NCBI GenBank assembly: GCA_010093605.1 | Contig: MU004192.1 | Location: forward strand, 1,467,920-1,510,633 | Source: Lophium mytilinum | Lineage: Eukaryota > Ascomycota > Dothideomycetes > Mytilinidiales > Mytilinidiaceae | Direction: 5' to 3' | Length of the DNA: 42,714 nucleotides | Position numbers and translations under genes: made by a program | Shown: positions 30,051 through 41,134 of the stretch, one piece after another | Layout of the letters: every line of letters begins with the position of its first letter | Numbering within the stretch: position 1 is the first letter of the stretch | The notes under the pieces: generated by a model | Database searches by the model: none | Seen by the model: the letters and a program-made list of their open reading frames with translations, nothing else | What the model was told of the DNA's origin: nothing

Positions 30051-32261
30051 CTAATAAGAAAAGCTTTCATCTGGAAAGAAAAATTCCATGTCTAAGTCAA
30101 ACTCATCATAGCCCTCTTGCCCGCTTCCAAGACCTATTGATGGGAGGCCCGTATCGATAGCAGCACCAACTCGTGTCTGTAGTAGATTATGGCATAGCTC
30201 AAGGCTATTGGTTGCGCTCTGTGCAATATGGAGTTCGGACGAAGCACCTGCTTCTATCGCTTCGGTCTGTGCCAAAATCATAGTCAGAAACATATAACTT
30301 TTGATGTTAGTTTCACCTTGCCGAATACGCTCCAAAGACAATGAAGCCATGTCTTTTACGGCTTGCTTGAGAACCTGTCTGTACTGGGAGTTGTGACACA
30401 ATGTCCCGTCCAGGCACTGCGACTCGGCTTGGGCAATAAGCTCAAGACTGATAACTGTGGTTGCCAGCCTGATTCCCTCTCTGAAAATGCCTCCATCGAC
30501 AGCCATCAGGTGGGAGAAGCTTTCGTCTTGCTCGGGCGAGATGATGGCCATGGCAGCATCCAGGCTTGTGGTGAGCGAATAGGAGAATAGTGGGTTCGTC
30601 CGCGCTTTGCTAGCAAACGGGCAGTGCAGAGGGATCAAGAACCGACGCACTAGATAATGAAGCATGTTACGGTGAAAAGGCGTCACGCCATAGCCCTCGT
30701 TCGCTTTCATGAAGCTACTACACGCCCGATATGCGTCGGTTATCTCTGAGCTCAGGGCTAGGACATCCATGTAAGAAAGTTCGGAGTGCAAGCCGTTCAG
30801 AAGGTGGAGGATCCGGAGGCGGGTTGGCAGTGACTCGAATAGAGTAAGCTGGATCGAAGTTGCGGTGTAGGTGCTCTTGGGGTGAGGCAGGAGTGTCGTG
30901 GTCGAATCGTCCATCTCTTCGTCGTTGATGTTGCAAGGCGCCCCCGTATCAAACTCTTCGAAAGAGATCCTGGGCGGCATTGCTGAGTCTAGAGACGACT
31001 GTACAACCATCTCGAGTATAGTTACCCAAAGCCTTCTACGGAGCTCGGCTTGCAACACAGGCATAGCTGGGAGATATTTTGGATCACGATGTAAGCCTAT
31101 CTGCATACCTCTGTGTATGAGCGAACCCATTGACATCCAGACCAGGTCGCCGCCAATTGAGAAGATTTGTCGCGCCAACACCGTTAGGCAGTGGATTTGT
31201 AGCCCGGTGATGTCTAGGCGGTCCTTTTTCAACGGTCCGGAAAGCCATGTCTGAGCAGCATATATCCATCTGCGAACCATGTCACGAAAACTAGCATCCG
31301 TATCTCCATGATTGGATAGACTAGACCCTATCCCAATGACGAGAAGAATCTTAAGGCGTAAGTCGATCGTAACACTTTCTGGATGTGTCCAATATCTCTC
31401 GTACTGGGTCCGGAAGGTAGGGCCGTGGAGTATCCGATGTATCGACTCAAACGATTGGAAATACAGGGTTACCATGATGTCTGCCACTTCGCGGGACGGG
31501 GGTGTGAGGCCGAAGCCAGCACATGAGAGACACTTGCTGGGCCGCCCTATCTTGATCATCCTTGCGAGATTCTTGCACTTCTGAAGTAGATCACCAATTT
31601 GGATAACTAGGGCTCTGGTTTCAGCGCCTTGGAATAAGGTCCCGCTGCCGTCGCCGCCAGCCTCAGCATAGCAGGCAATGATGAGTGCGAATTCTTGAGC
31701 CATGCCCATCCAGTGGCTCCATGTGAAGATCCTTGTCTTGTTGAGGATTATCTGCGAGTCTTGCAGGCCGGACTGACGCGTGAGTATGTTTCGACCAGTC
31801 TCGGCCAGTCCGTGAATGGGGCTTGAAGCCGAAGATTGCTCGAGGATCTGTACCCGCTGCAAAAGATCCCGGAGATTTGGTCCTTCGTCTTGGGCTCGGT
31901 TTCGAATGCCCTGCTTGAGACCATAGGTATCTGGGGTGTCATTCTGCCTAGCTGCCGCTGCCGCTGTTGCTGTGGCCTGGAGCTCAGGTGGAAAATCACC
32001 ATGCACTGTGGTCGGTCTGTTGGTGCTGTTTCGTTGGACCCGGGCTACAGACGAAGTAGCGTAGATCGACGGGCTCGGAGACGAGCCCAATGAGCCGCCT
32101 GGCTGGACGACGGGCTTATTGCTACGAATAGTGTAGGCACATTGCGTTTCAGTAGAGACACAATGGGCGCATGGGTCGCTTCTGTCACACTTGATCTTGC
32201 GGCGCCGGCATTCAATGCATGACAGGGCCGGTCTTCGTCGTCGGCGAAGTTCTCGGTCCAT
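30051..32261 (-). CDS. Zn2Cys6 transcription factor with fungal-specific regulatory domain
   Basis: One open frame of 736 residues on the minus strand, starting at 32261. The binuclear zinc cluster has C15, C18, C25, C31, C34 and C41 (CIECRRRKIKCDRSDPCAHC, then C41) with spacing C-x2-C-x6-C-x5-C-x2-C-x6-C, preceded by a basic stretch. A Gln/Ala-rich linker follows. The middle-homology (fungal_trans) region then contains YFQSFESIHRILHGPTF, GMQIGLHRDP and RRRLWVTILEMV. The tail is acidic (EEGYDEFDLDMEFFFPDESF-like, ending SFSY), a plausible activation domain. It is a nuclear DNA-binding regulator. It lies just upstream of the FAD monooxygenase on the same strand, a common arrangement for pathway-specific regulators. 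No intron is needed to keep the frame. Confidence 0.93.
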   Translation of the reverse strand: MDRELRRRRRPALSCIECRRRKIKCDRSDPCAHCVSTETQCAYTIRSNKPVVQPGGSLGSSPSPSIYATSSVARVQRNSTNRPTTVHGDFPPELQATATAAAAARQNDTPDTYGLKQGIRNRAQDEGPNLRDLLQRVQILEQSSASSPIHGLAETGRNILTRQSGLQDSQIILNKTRIFTWSHWMGMAQEFALIIACYAEAGGDGSGTLFQGAETRALVIQIGDLLQKCKNLARMIKIGRPSKCLSCAGFGLTPPSREVADIMVTLYFQSFESIHRILHGPTFRTQYERYWTHPESVTIDLRLKILLVIGIGSSLSNHGDTDASFRDMVRRWIYAAQTWLSGPLKKDRLDITGLQIHCLTVLARQIFSIGGDLVWMSMGSLIHRGMQIGLHRDPKYLPAMPVLQAELRRRLWVTILEMVVQSSLDSAMPPRISFEEFDTGAPCNINDEEMDDSTTTLLPHPKSTYTATSIQLTLFESLPTRLRILHLLNGLHSELSYMDVLALSSEITDAYRACSSFMKANEGYGVTPFHRNMLHYLVRRFLIPLHCPFASKARTNPLFSYSLTTSLDAAMAIISPEQDESFSHLMAVDGGIFREGIRLATTVISLELIAQAESQCLDGTLCHNSQYRQVLKQAVKDMASLSLERIRQGETNIKSYMFLTMILAQTEAIEAGASSELHIAQSATNSLELCHNLLQTRVGAAIDTGLPSIGLGSGQEGYDEFDLDMEFFFPDESFSY

Positions 32262-34287
32262 GAAGATGGTCCTGGAGTCCGTCGGCTGTGTTGTGGAAAG
32301 TTACCTCCGTAGTTAGGAACATGGGGAATTCGCGCGAGGCCGCGCAGACGGTTGTAAGTAATTTGCCGAAAAGCACGTCCTCGCTCAATCTTAACTCCGT
32401 TTAGCCCGTTCGTCGACCTAACTCATTTAGTGATACATATATAGACTGGACAAAAGCAGCTCGACGATTGCACACAGGCATAATGTCACTTCCCCGATTT
32501 GTCTGGAGTGAGCAGAGATCAATGATAGACGGAACGAGAACGAGCCTGGACGATTTGGGGTTTGTGTTGAGCCAAAGGACATGGTGCCTAAGGAAGTTTT
32601 GTATCAGAATACGTGCCACCTTATCAATATTAGCTTAATGGTGGGCTTGTGACGCTGTTTGATGCCCTCTTAGACCACATAGAAGATTACCACGCTGTCA
32701 TTCAGGTTACCAAGGTCTAGAAAGCGCCGGGATTCCCCAAGGGGCCCCCTAATAGCTTAACCTTGACTTCAATAAGCGTAATTGTTTGCGAGATTCCGCA
32801 CAGTCGCAGAAAAGTCTATTGTGGCTGGTTTCGGGATGAGAAAAGATTCTTCTAAGCATGTTGCAATCCAGATCAAGGTCCGGCCGCCACAGTATGCGAC
32901 GACTTCAAGGAAAGTCCCAAATCCCACCTCAACGACCACAGAATCTTATTGTGACGCGGGCATGCCAGCTCGTGAAGTTAGCAGCTGATTAGTTAGCTTC
33001 TGCATGCCGACTGCGATCCACCTTTGATAATGATTTGCGTCCGTAGCGGAAATATCCACAGTGACTCCATCGTAAGAGGGACTCCCTCGTCTATAATTCG
33101 GTATATAGAGAGGCCCTGTCGAGCGCCACGATGCGCAAAACTTGAATGATCCGGTGAATTGCTGAGGCTTGAGAAAACAGAGAAGAAGCGCATGAGTCGT
33201 GAGTCTAGTTCAAGGCGACAAAGGTTAGAGCAGCTTACAGGTGTCAGTCCACACAACCTGTCCGTTCTTCACTCATCATTCGAGGAGCACGATGGTCACT
33301 AATGAACTCTGCGTGACTATTCTTGAGGGGTTGAACGGCCCTTCGACGTGCTGCGATGACTGATGATAGCCGTGCTGACACGGGGTGAGATATGTAGACC
33401 TCTTTCCACCGTTGAATGGTGACTGCCCTCACCACCAGTAGGACTTGTGGAGGGATTATTCTATGGGGCTACTGAAGACCCCAACATTGCGCAGCCGGGC
33501 AGGTGGTCGGCGATGATAGATGCGTATCGAGCGGTTCTCGACTCCCAAGCCGTGAGATTGCGTCAACGGCGGTCAGACACATGACACGAAGGGGCGTTAG
33601 AAAAAGGGCAGTGTGGCCAGACGGACGCATCGCCTAGGAGCTCGAGGCGGAAGGACTAATTCAAAAGACATGAAGACGGCGAGAAAGTCCTGTGGAAGGA
33701 GAGGTGCTCGACAGGGGTGAACGCCCGCACCGAGACTCGGGCCGGTGAAACGAAGCAGGGGACCTCGAGACGTGCCCGACCGACCCACATCAGCCGCAAC
33801 GGGCTTCCAACGTTCCTCCAGCGTGCGCGTGGTGTTTACGCACTGCCGGCCCGGGCATCTCGGCTTCATTCCAACGATGCAGGTGCCAGTCGGCCCCCCT
33901 GCTCGAGCGAGTCACCGAGTCACGCTGACGGCGACAGGGCTGAGCGCGATGAGCACATCATGCAGGCTACTCATCGGCGACTGGCGGCTGGCTGGAGCGC
34001 TTGCTCTAGAACCTCAGGCAAGGCTATCGAGTTGACTGCCACACCGAGTCCAGCTGTCTTGCTTGTGTAAGTAAGTATCTATATCAGTCCGGGGCGACGC
34101 CGCGGTGCTGTTCCCTGAGCTTCCTCGCTGTTTTTCCTGCCGCATTTTCCCCTCCGCCAGCGCCTCTGGCATTTGAGACACCATCAGTCCGTGCGCCAGG
34201 CTGGATACAGATACACACTGACAGAGCCGCTCAAAACGACCCCGCAAGGCGGAGGAGCACCGTCACCCCACCGCCGCACCACCGACC
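32262..34287. other. Two-kilobase region between the regulator and HET genes
   Basis: This spacer holds the diverging promoters of the regulator (leftward) and the HET gene (rightward). Short open frames on both strands, the longest 117 codons at 33717-34070, are low-complexity and overlap each other, so none is supported. The part from about 33600 is GC-rich and may be the HET 5' leader. No repeat or RNA gene recognised. Confidence 0.5.
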
Positions 34288-36602
34288 ATGGTGTCCATCT
34301 GCAACACCTGTCAGAATCTGCAGAGACCGTCAAAGGCCCCCGATGGCGCCACCCACGAGCCGTTCCGCTGGCTCAAGACCACGCTGCCGGCCCTACGCCG
34401 ATCTGCCACTGCCGGGTGCCGCGGGTGCGCTCTAGTCCTGCAGGGCATACTTCTGCATCACGACCGTCTTGTGGGCGTAAACGAGGACGCCGTGCGCATC
34501 GCTGCCGAGTCCTTCACCGCCGTATCCGGCAAGCAGGTGCAGGACCATCTCTCGCTCGAGTTGCGGTGGACGGCTAGCGAGGACGACTGCGGTGAGGTAT
34601 CCGATGATGACCATCACCACCACGAACACGAACTCACGTATCCGGACTTGAAGCTAGAGTTCTATACCGACCAAGGTAAGAGTCATGTATTTCATTCCAT
34701 AGTTTTGATTTCATGTTTTTCTATCAATTTTCTTCCCAACTTTGGCTTCTCGGCTGGGGCCAGCTTCCGAGACACTGTTCCCGGCTGACTCGAGCAGATG
34801 GCCAATCCCCTTTCCCTGCCATTGGGCGTGGTCGGCGCATTTCAGACAACTTTTTCCAGGACGGTGGGCTGGAGCGTGCCAAAGCCATTATTGAAACATG
34901 TGTTTCGCATCACTCAAAATGCCAGAGGCGAACCCCGCCCTCCTTGCCACGCAGAGTCTTGGACGTCCATCACCACGACGGTTCTAACAGTATCAAGCTC
35001 TATGAAACTGCCACTTGTGCCAACGGAAGGTTCTCTGAGTCCGGGAATTACATAACTTTGTCTCATTGTTGGGGCATCGGTCAGAACATCCTGAGAACGA
35101 CCACGTCGAACCTTAAAGCACACCAAAACAGCATTCCTTGGTCTTCCTTGCCGAAGACTTTCCAAGAAGCAGTCGCCATTACTAGGGCTCTAGGCCTCCG
35201 TTACCTATGGGTGGATGCGCTGTGCATAGTCCAAGACGATGCCATAGAGTACGCGGAGCAGTCTCTCCAGATGGCCGAAATATACAGCAACTCCTTCCTG
35301 ACCGTGGCGGCCACTTCATCCCCTGACAGCACTTACGGCTGCATTCTGCCCAAGAAACAGCCCTTCAAGGTCCAGGCCACGGATAGCAAAGGATCGCTTT
35401 ACAAGATATATGTCCGCGAACAACCTTCTCACTACAGCTTCAAGGGTCAGTTTAACGAAGATGACCACATGAATGACTGGGTCATTCCATTCAACTGCTC
35501 GGATGAAGCCAACAGGGAGACGCCTCTCCTGAAAAGAGCTTGGGCATTTCAGGAGCGTTTGCTTTCGCCAAGAGTCCTGCATTTTACTTGGAGCGAGATG
35601 ATTCTCGAGTGCAGGGAGGCTATTCAGTGTGAGTGCGGTAGAGTCGATGATCCAATATACGATCCCCGGACTACCGACACTATCAAACGTGAATTTGCCG
35701 ATTTCACAGAACATCGCGTCCCGGAGCTGCTCGCCGCCAAGGACTCTTCGGATGCTATGGAGGGTGTAGTGCACCAGCTAGCCAATGCAGGTTTGGAAGA
35801 CTCCATTCCCAGTAGTACCCCGTCGAAGGAGGAGGCCATACAGCTCTGGAGCTACGTTGTCACTGAGTACTCATCTCGAAACCTGACTTTCGATCGAGAT
35901 AGGTTACTGGCAATTGCCGGAGTCGCGAAACAATTTGCGCCAGTATTAGGCGGCTACATTGCTGGACAATGGACATCGAGCACACTAAACCTTCTATGGT
36001 ATCCCAGTAATCCATCCATTTGTAGGAGACCGCACCCTAGTTCGACGCCTGTTCCATCTTGGTCTTGGGCGGCTATTGAAGGATCGTCAATTGAGTTCGA
36101 CAACTCCACTGCGATGGATCTCGGCTGTAGAGCTATATTTCCCGCAAACAGCGATCGAAACACTTCCAGTCCAGAAGCCTGGTCTCCAACGTCTGGCCAG
36201 GCTATAGAACTTAGTGCAGCTATGCTCACAGAGGTCGTCTTGAAAATCGATGACGAAAGCAATTTTACCCTCATGAAGCACAACGTTGGTGTTGAGTTCA
36301 CACCAGACGTCGGCGTGCCTCGAGGTGACGATGCGTTAGCATCAGGAGACACTCTGGTCTGCGTCTTGGCCAGCATGACATGGCGGTCATCCATCATTGG
36401 GCTAGTTCTCAAAGCTACGAAGTTGCAGCCACAGGCATACCGTCGTGTAGGCCGTTTTGAATGCTATGAATGCGAGCAGGAAGGACAAACGGACGACAGC
36501 GAGTCTCAAGATGCCGAAGCTTTGCTCACCCTGTGGTTTCCTGAGATCGAGGACATGACACAGCTTGACGAAGGCCCATTAACGACCATCTCTGTGGTGT
36601 AG
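34288..36602 (+). CDS. HET-domain protein
   Basis: Exons 34288-34675 and 34798-36602 are joined by a 122-base phase-1 intron (GTAAGA donor, CTGAC branch site, GAGCAG acceptor), giving 730 residues. An upstream CAG at 34761-34763 would break the frame. The start ATG (CGACCATGGTG) has good context. The N-terminus has two CxxC pairs (CNTC, CRGC), possibly binding metal. The HET domain begins near residue 214 with YITLSHCWG and continues with LPKTFQEAVAITRALGLRYLWVDALCIVQDD (in parts) and AEIYSNSFLTVAA. HET proteins mediate cell death in heterokaryon incompatibility and are usually expanded families in Pezizomycotina; this one has no NACHT or repeat domain. The gene is intact although it ends about 250 bases from the RIP-mutated block. 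Confidence 0.92.
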
Positions 36603-37130
36603 CATTTTCTGGATTTTCAGGGCTGTTAGATAGGTCTGCCATGGTACCTTGGGGTCTTCTTGGATACCGCTTTCTCCACACGCTAGACGTGTGACATAGG
36701 CTAGGGGCACTCCGCTTTTTGAAGCACTTCACCGCGATATTTACGGACGTCTTCTCACGTCACCACCAATACCCAAGTAGTTGTCGTAGCGCTTGATAGT
36801 GAGAAATGCAATTTCGTTCATGTACCATAGTAAACGAGAGCACAGTAAGGTTCTTAAAATAGTAGTCTAAGAATTAACTGTAGAAGCTTATAATTTAGAA
36901 CAGCATTAGGTATAAACTATATATAGAGTAGATTAAAGAGTCCCTTAAATATAATCTATTTAATTTAGCCCTATAGTAAGCTTAAAGTATTAGATACTAC
37001 TAAGTAGAAGCCTATATAGTATTAAAGGTATAGAGTTAGTATAAGAATATATAGGTAGATAGATTAATAGAAATTATATTACTTAAGTTCTATTCTATAC
37101 TAATAGTAATAGAGTTATATATATATACTA
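36603..37130. other. HET 3' flank and entry into the right AT-rich block
   Basis: Normal composition continues to about 36850, after which CpA and TpG nearly vanish. From 37021 the sequence is one half of a repeat whose undisturbed copy is at 40636-40801. No gene. Confidence 0.7.
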
Positions 37131-37418
37131 TTTAATATAGGTATAAGTATTTCTATACCCTTCTATTATATATTAATACCCCCTAATATTAGTAGATATA
37201 TACTCTTTCCACCCCTATTATTTTACCACCTTCTAATTAGCTTAGATAGGTGCTCCGGAGCCTTTAATTTACTTACTTAATTTCCTTACTAAATTTAAAT
37301 ACTCTCTCTAAATCTAGTAGCGTATAAACCTTATTCTCTACCTCTATACTATACTCTCTTTACCTCTTACTATAGCTCTATAGCCTCTATAGCTAGCCTA
37401 TTATTCTATAGCTAAGGA

Positions 37419-39480
37419 TGCATATACGGCGCTTTAGGCGCACGCCTTAGTGCAAGGCTACGGCTTAGTAAAGTTCTATACTAAATCTAATAAAGAGAAA
37501 GTAACCTAAAAAGTATAGTACTAGTATACTTTTATAGGCTTCTATCTATCTATAAATTATATTTATAATATAGCTACTATAAAGAGCGGCTATTCTATAT
37601 ATAGAACTCTTACCTGCTAGCTAGAGAGCACCTAGATATAATAAATAGTAGAGGCCTCTTACTACGGGCATAAATCTATACTTAAAGCGTTAGCTTTACT
37701 AGAACTACGGCGCCTTAAGCGCATAGATAAGGTAAAGAAGCTTATTTATAATAACCTCTCTAGTAGTAGTACGCTATAGGCTATATATATTAAGCTACTT
37801 AAGAAGAGGGTAAATATTACTAAGAATAATATTATAAATAAGCGGAAATTATATAGGAAAGAACTTCTTAATAGCCTTACGCCTATCTAGGTACTACTCT
37901 ACACGTTAGAAATATATGGCAGCAATAGAGAGGCGGGTAAGTTCTTCTATAGCTATTCTCTAGATAGTAATAAGCGTGTAGATTACCTCTTCTTTATGCA
38001 TTCTTAGTCTATTAAGCTTCTTTAGTCTAACTATAACGTTATTCTCCTTAATTATATATATAAAACTAACTAGTTTAGTATACTATTACTCTATATAATG
38101 GGTATTATATATATAGAAACTAGCTTTAAGATTATATATTATTTTATTCTAAGAGAGAAGAATCTAAACTATAACTAGGTAGTATAATAGCTTTATAAGC
38201 TCTTCTAAATATATTTACTACGCCCACGCGTTTTTCTAATAGATAAGGAAGCCGCGTTAAAGAAGGCCCTAAGAGCTAAGTAGCTAATAGTCCCGCAGCT
38301 ACTCTATATATAGCATATTAATAAGAACTTTATTACTAAGCTAGCTAAGGTATATAAAGAGAAGCCTATATATAAGCTAGGTAGCGCACTACCTGCGCCT
38401 ATATTAGATAAAGAGAAAGTAGCTATATAGAAGAAGAAATAAAAGAAAAAAAATATATTTCTAGCCTGCTAGAACGCTCTAGTTAAGAAGGTTAATAAGG
38501 ATAAGTTTAAGAGTATATAGAAGAAGCTATAAGAGAACTATAAGAAGAGGCTAGAGCTAGTTAAGTATATAAATAAGAAGTAGTAGTTATATAGGTAGTA
38601 GTAGGCGTACTACTATATAAAGAGTACTTAGTACTTTAATACTATATAAGTAATTTTTCTTAATATTAAGATATCTAAATTTAATACTTAAACTTTATAT
38701 AGGGTCTATATATATGCTAAATAAGCAGCGCTAAAGAGAATAAGAGTATAGCTTAAAGAATAACTAAGAAATAAAGAAGTAGTAGAGGTATATAATGCTA
38801 ACTTAATTTCTTATAGTATTATATTACGGAATAAGGGCGGCTATAGCACGCTTAAAAAGTACCTCTAGGTCTCTACTAGCTACCTATTTAATGTTCTCCT
38901 TAATATACTTAACCTTATACTTAATAGTAAGGCTCTCTACCTAGATAAAAAGGCCGCGTAGCATATCTAATGGCCTTATAACGTTAATATACCTAAATTC
39001 TATAACCTAAAGTTTAAGATAGCACTATATATACTATACTTTCTTGCGCCTTAAGTATGTAAAGTAAAGGTAGCTAAGTACTAACTATAGGGCTATACTT
39101 ATATATTTAAGAGAATCTATAGCCTCTCTTATGTATATATACTATATAATCGCCTTTACTAAGCGCTTAGCGTTATTAAGAATAGTATTCTATATATTTA
39201 ACCTTAAGAGATTAATTACTATTAGTAGTTTAATTGGCCTAATATTCTATAGCTAGTAATAGAGCTTCCTTTTATAAATATATAAGATCTAGAGGTTATT
39301 ATAGTTTATAAGGGCCGCCTAAAGAAGTAGAGAAGAGGCTACTATATAGATAATAGTATGTAGAGAGATCTATTAAGATTTAAGCTTACTATAAGTATAA
39401 GTATATAGAGTAAATCTATAGGCATGCCTCTAGAATATATACTAATAGCTTAGCCGCTAGAATAGCCTATTTCTATAGCC
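37419..39480 (+). pseudogene. MULE transposase, many RIP stops
   Basis: One + strand frame can be followed through TAG/TAA stops at expected Gln or Trp positions. It has an N-terminal zinc-binding-like region (YSIYRTLTC, about 37590-37615), then the catalytic part. VDYLFFMHS precedes NVILLNYIYKTN (family form DVILLDCTYKTN; the Asp codons have become Asn), followed by FLIDKEAALKKALRA with the second Asp and HINKNF of the conserved W-H-I-N-K-N block. Loss of catalytic Asp and many stops make it non-functional. The end is approximate. Confidence 0.8.
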
Positions 39481-39755
39481 TTCTATCTAGCTTCTATTAC
39501 TTAGAGTACTTCTTAGTCGGCCGCTATACTAGCTATTATAGAATTTAATAATTTACTTACTAATCCGCCCGAGTTTAAGTATATAGTTATAGCTAGGCCC
39601 CCCCCTATTACTATACCTACGTCCGCACCTACTACTGCATCTACTGCTGCACCTAAGAAGCGTAGCCAGCCGGCTAGTATAAAGAATAAAGTACCTAGAA
39701 AAAAGATAGTACTATAGAAAGGGGCTATATAGCGTTATAATAGCGCTTATTTTAA

Positions 39756-39799
39756 GCCTTAGCTAGCTTCTTAGCCTTAGCTAGCTTCTTAGCCTTAGG
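39756..39799 (+). repeat. Short tandem repeat, unit AGCCTTAGCTAGCTTCTT
   Basis: About 2.5 copies of an 18-base unit lie in the 3' part of the MULE. Confidence 0.7.
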
Positions 39800-40070
39800 C
39801 AGCGCCTGCGCTACTTTCTATTAAGGAGCTCTAACGTTAAATAATATTATATAATTAGCATATAGAGGCGTTAATAGATTAGAATAGCTAAGGAGGCGCG
39901 GCGGCGATATAGGGGGGCTAGGTTTAATGCGGAGAGGCTATAATAAAGTAAGGATTTAACTATTTTAGTATACTTATAGGCATATAGGTATATAGGTAGT
40001 AATATAACGGCCTATATATACTATAGAAAATGGAAAGTATATATAGTAAAATAGGTATACTATATAGCCT

Positions 40071-40190
40071 TACTATAACTATAGCCTTATATATAGCCTT
40101 ACGTACTCTATAGCCTTATATAAGGCCTTATATAAGGCTAGCCTATATATATAGCCTTATCTATAGCCTTAATAGGCTACTAGAAATAGT
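40071..40190. repeat. Low-complexity TATAGCCTTA repeat
   Basis: Many imperfect copies of TATAGCCTTA and its complement TAAGGCTATA, inside the right part of the MULE. Short local inverted repeats result (CCTTATATAAGG). Confidence 0.65.
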
Positions 40191-40489
40191 AAGAATATAT
40201 AATAAAATAGTAAGGCTATATAGCCTTTCTATTTTAAGCGCCGGAGTAGTAATCTAAGCCCTCTAGACTAATTAGAAGATTAGACGGGAGAAGGGTATAT
40301 ATCTACTAATGTCGGGGGGTGTTAATATATAATAGAAGGGTGTAGAAATACTCGTACCCTTTAATATCTTATAAAATATTTCTCTAGTATTCTTATAATA
40401 TTATCTAATATTTATTATAGAGCGCTACTAAATATATACTCTATATTTACTTAGTATATACCCCTTTTCTACTCTATATATACCCTTCT

Positions 40490-40610
40490 TACGTCTAATC
40501 TTCTAATTAGTCTAGAGGGCTTGGAGGAAGCTCTAATTTGCTTGCTTACGTTTCTTACTAATTCTAAATACTCTCTCTAAGTGCGGCGTAGCTATAAGTA
40601 ATTATAACCT
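40490..40610 (+). repeat. Fragment of a MULE end outside the element
   Basis: CGTCTAATCTTCTAATTAGT and the following bases match the inner part of the MULE inverted repeats. TTACTAATTCTAAATACTCT resembles 37289-37310 in direct orientation. It lies outside the target duplication, so it belongs to another, truncated element copy. Confidence 0.6.
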
Positions 40611-40635
40611 TATTTTTAATCTCTGCCTTTATAAT

Positions 40636-40801
40636 ATTAAAGGTATAGAGTTAATAGAAGAATAGATAGATAGATAGATAGATAGGAATTATATTACTTA
40701 AGTTCTATTCTAAATTAATAGTAATAGAGTATATATATAGTATTTAATGTATTATAAAATATTTCTCTAATATTCTTATAATATTATCTAATATTTATTA
40801 T
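40636..40801. repeat. Uninterrupted copy of the MULE insertion site
   Basis: From 40636 (ATTAAAGGTATAGAGTTA) to TTTAATGT (40743-40750) this matches the left flank 37021-37138. From 40751 to 40801 it matches the right flank 40368-40418. It is therefore the same repeat without the MULE, and carries one copy of the 8-base target with a single A/G change. A GATA microsatellite (40662-40686) expands it. Confidence 0.82.
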
Positions 40802-40959
40802 ATTATATTTAAATGCTTATAGTTTCATCCTGTTTAAAGGCTTTTAAGCCTATTATATATAAGGATATAACGCTTATACTATTATAATTCTTATATACTC
40901 TCTTAAGCGTTATATACTTATTTTATATATTCTTTTTTTTATATATTCTTTTTTTTTTA

Positions 40960-40980
40960 AATAGATAGAGAGATAGATAA

Positions 40981-41014
<34 letters not shown>

Positions 41015-41042
41015 TTTTTTCTTTATATAGATAGATAGATAG
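40960..41042. repeat. GATA microsatellite
   Basis: Runs of (GATA)n at 40960-41013 and 41028-41042, separated by a T-rich tract. Confidence 0.9.
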
Positions 41043-41134
41043 AATCTATATATCTATATATTTATGTAATAGAGTTATATCTATATATCTATATATCTAT
41101 ATATCTATTTAGTGTCTAATCTTATATAGTCTAC

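Larger units (their letters stand above)
37139..40359 (+). mobile_element. Mutator-like element (MULE), complete ends, RIP-inactivated
   Basis: The left end starts AGGTATAAGTATTTCTATAC. The right end, reverse-complemented, starts GGGTACGAGTATTTCTACAC. The differences are all G/A or C/T, as RIP makes. Similarity between the inverted ends continues for roughly 130 bases, including TCTAATTAG. The element is flanked by TTTAATAT on both sides (37131-37138 and 40360-40367), an 8-base target duplication in the MULE range. It is 3,221 bases long with a degraded MULE transposase on the + strand. Fungal MULEs such as Hop of Fusarium have this general structure. Confidence 0.88.

Noticed and set aside
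34761-34763. CAG acceptor for the HET intron
   Set aside because: It does not keep the frame from the GTAAGA donor; the CAG at 34795-34797 does.
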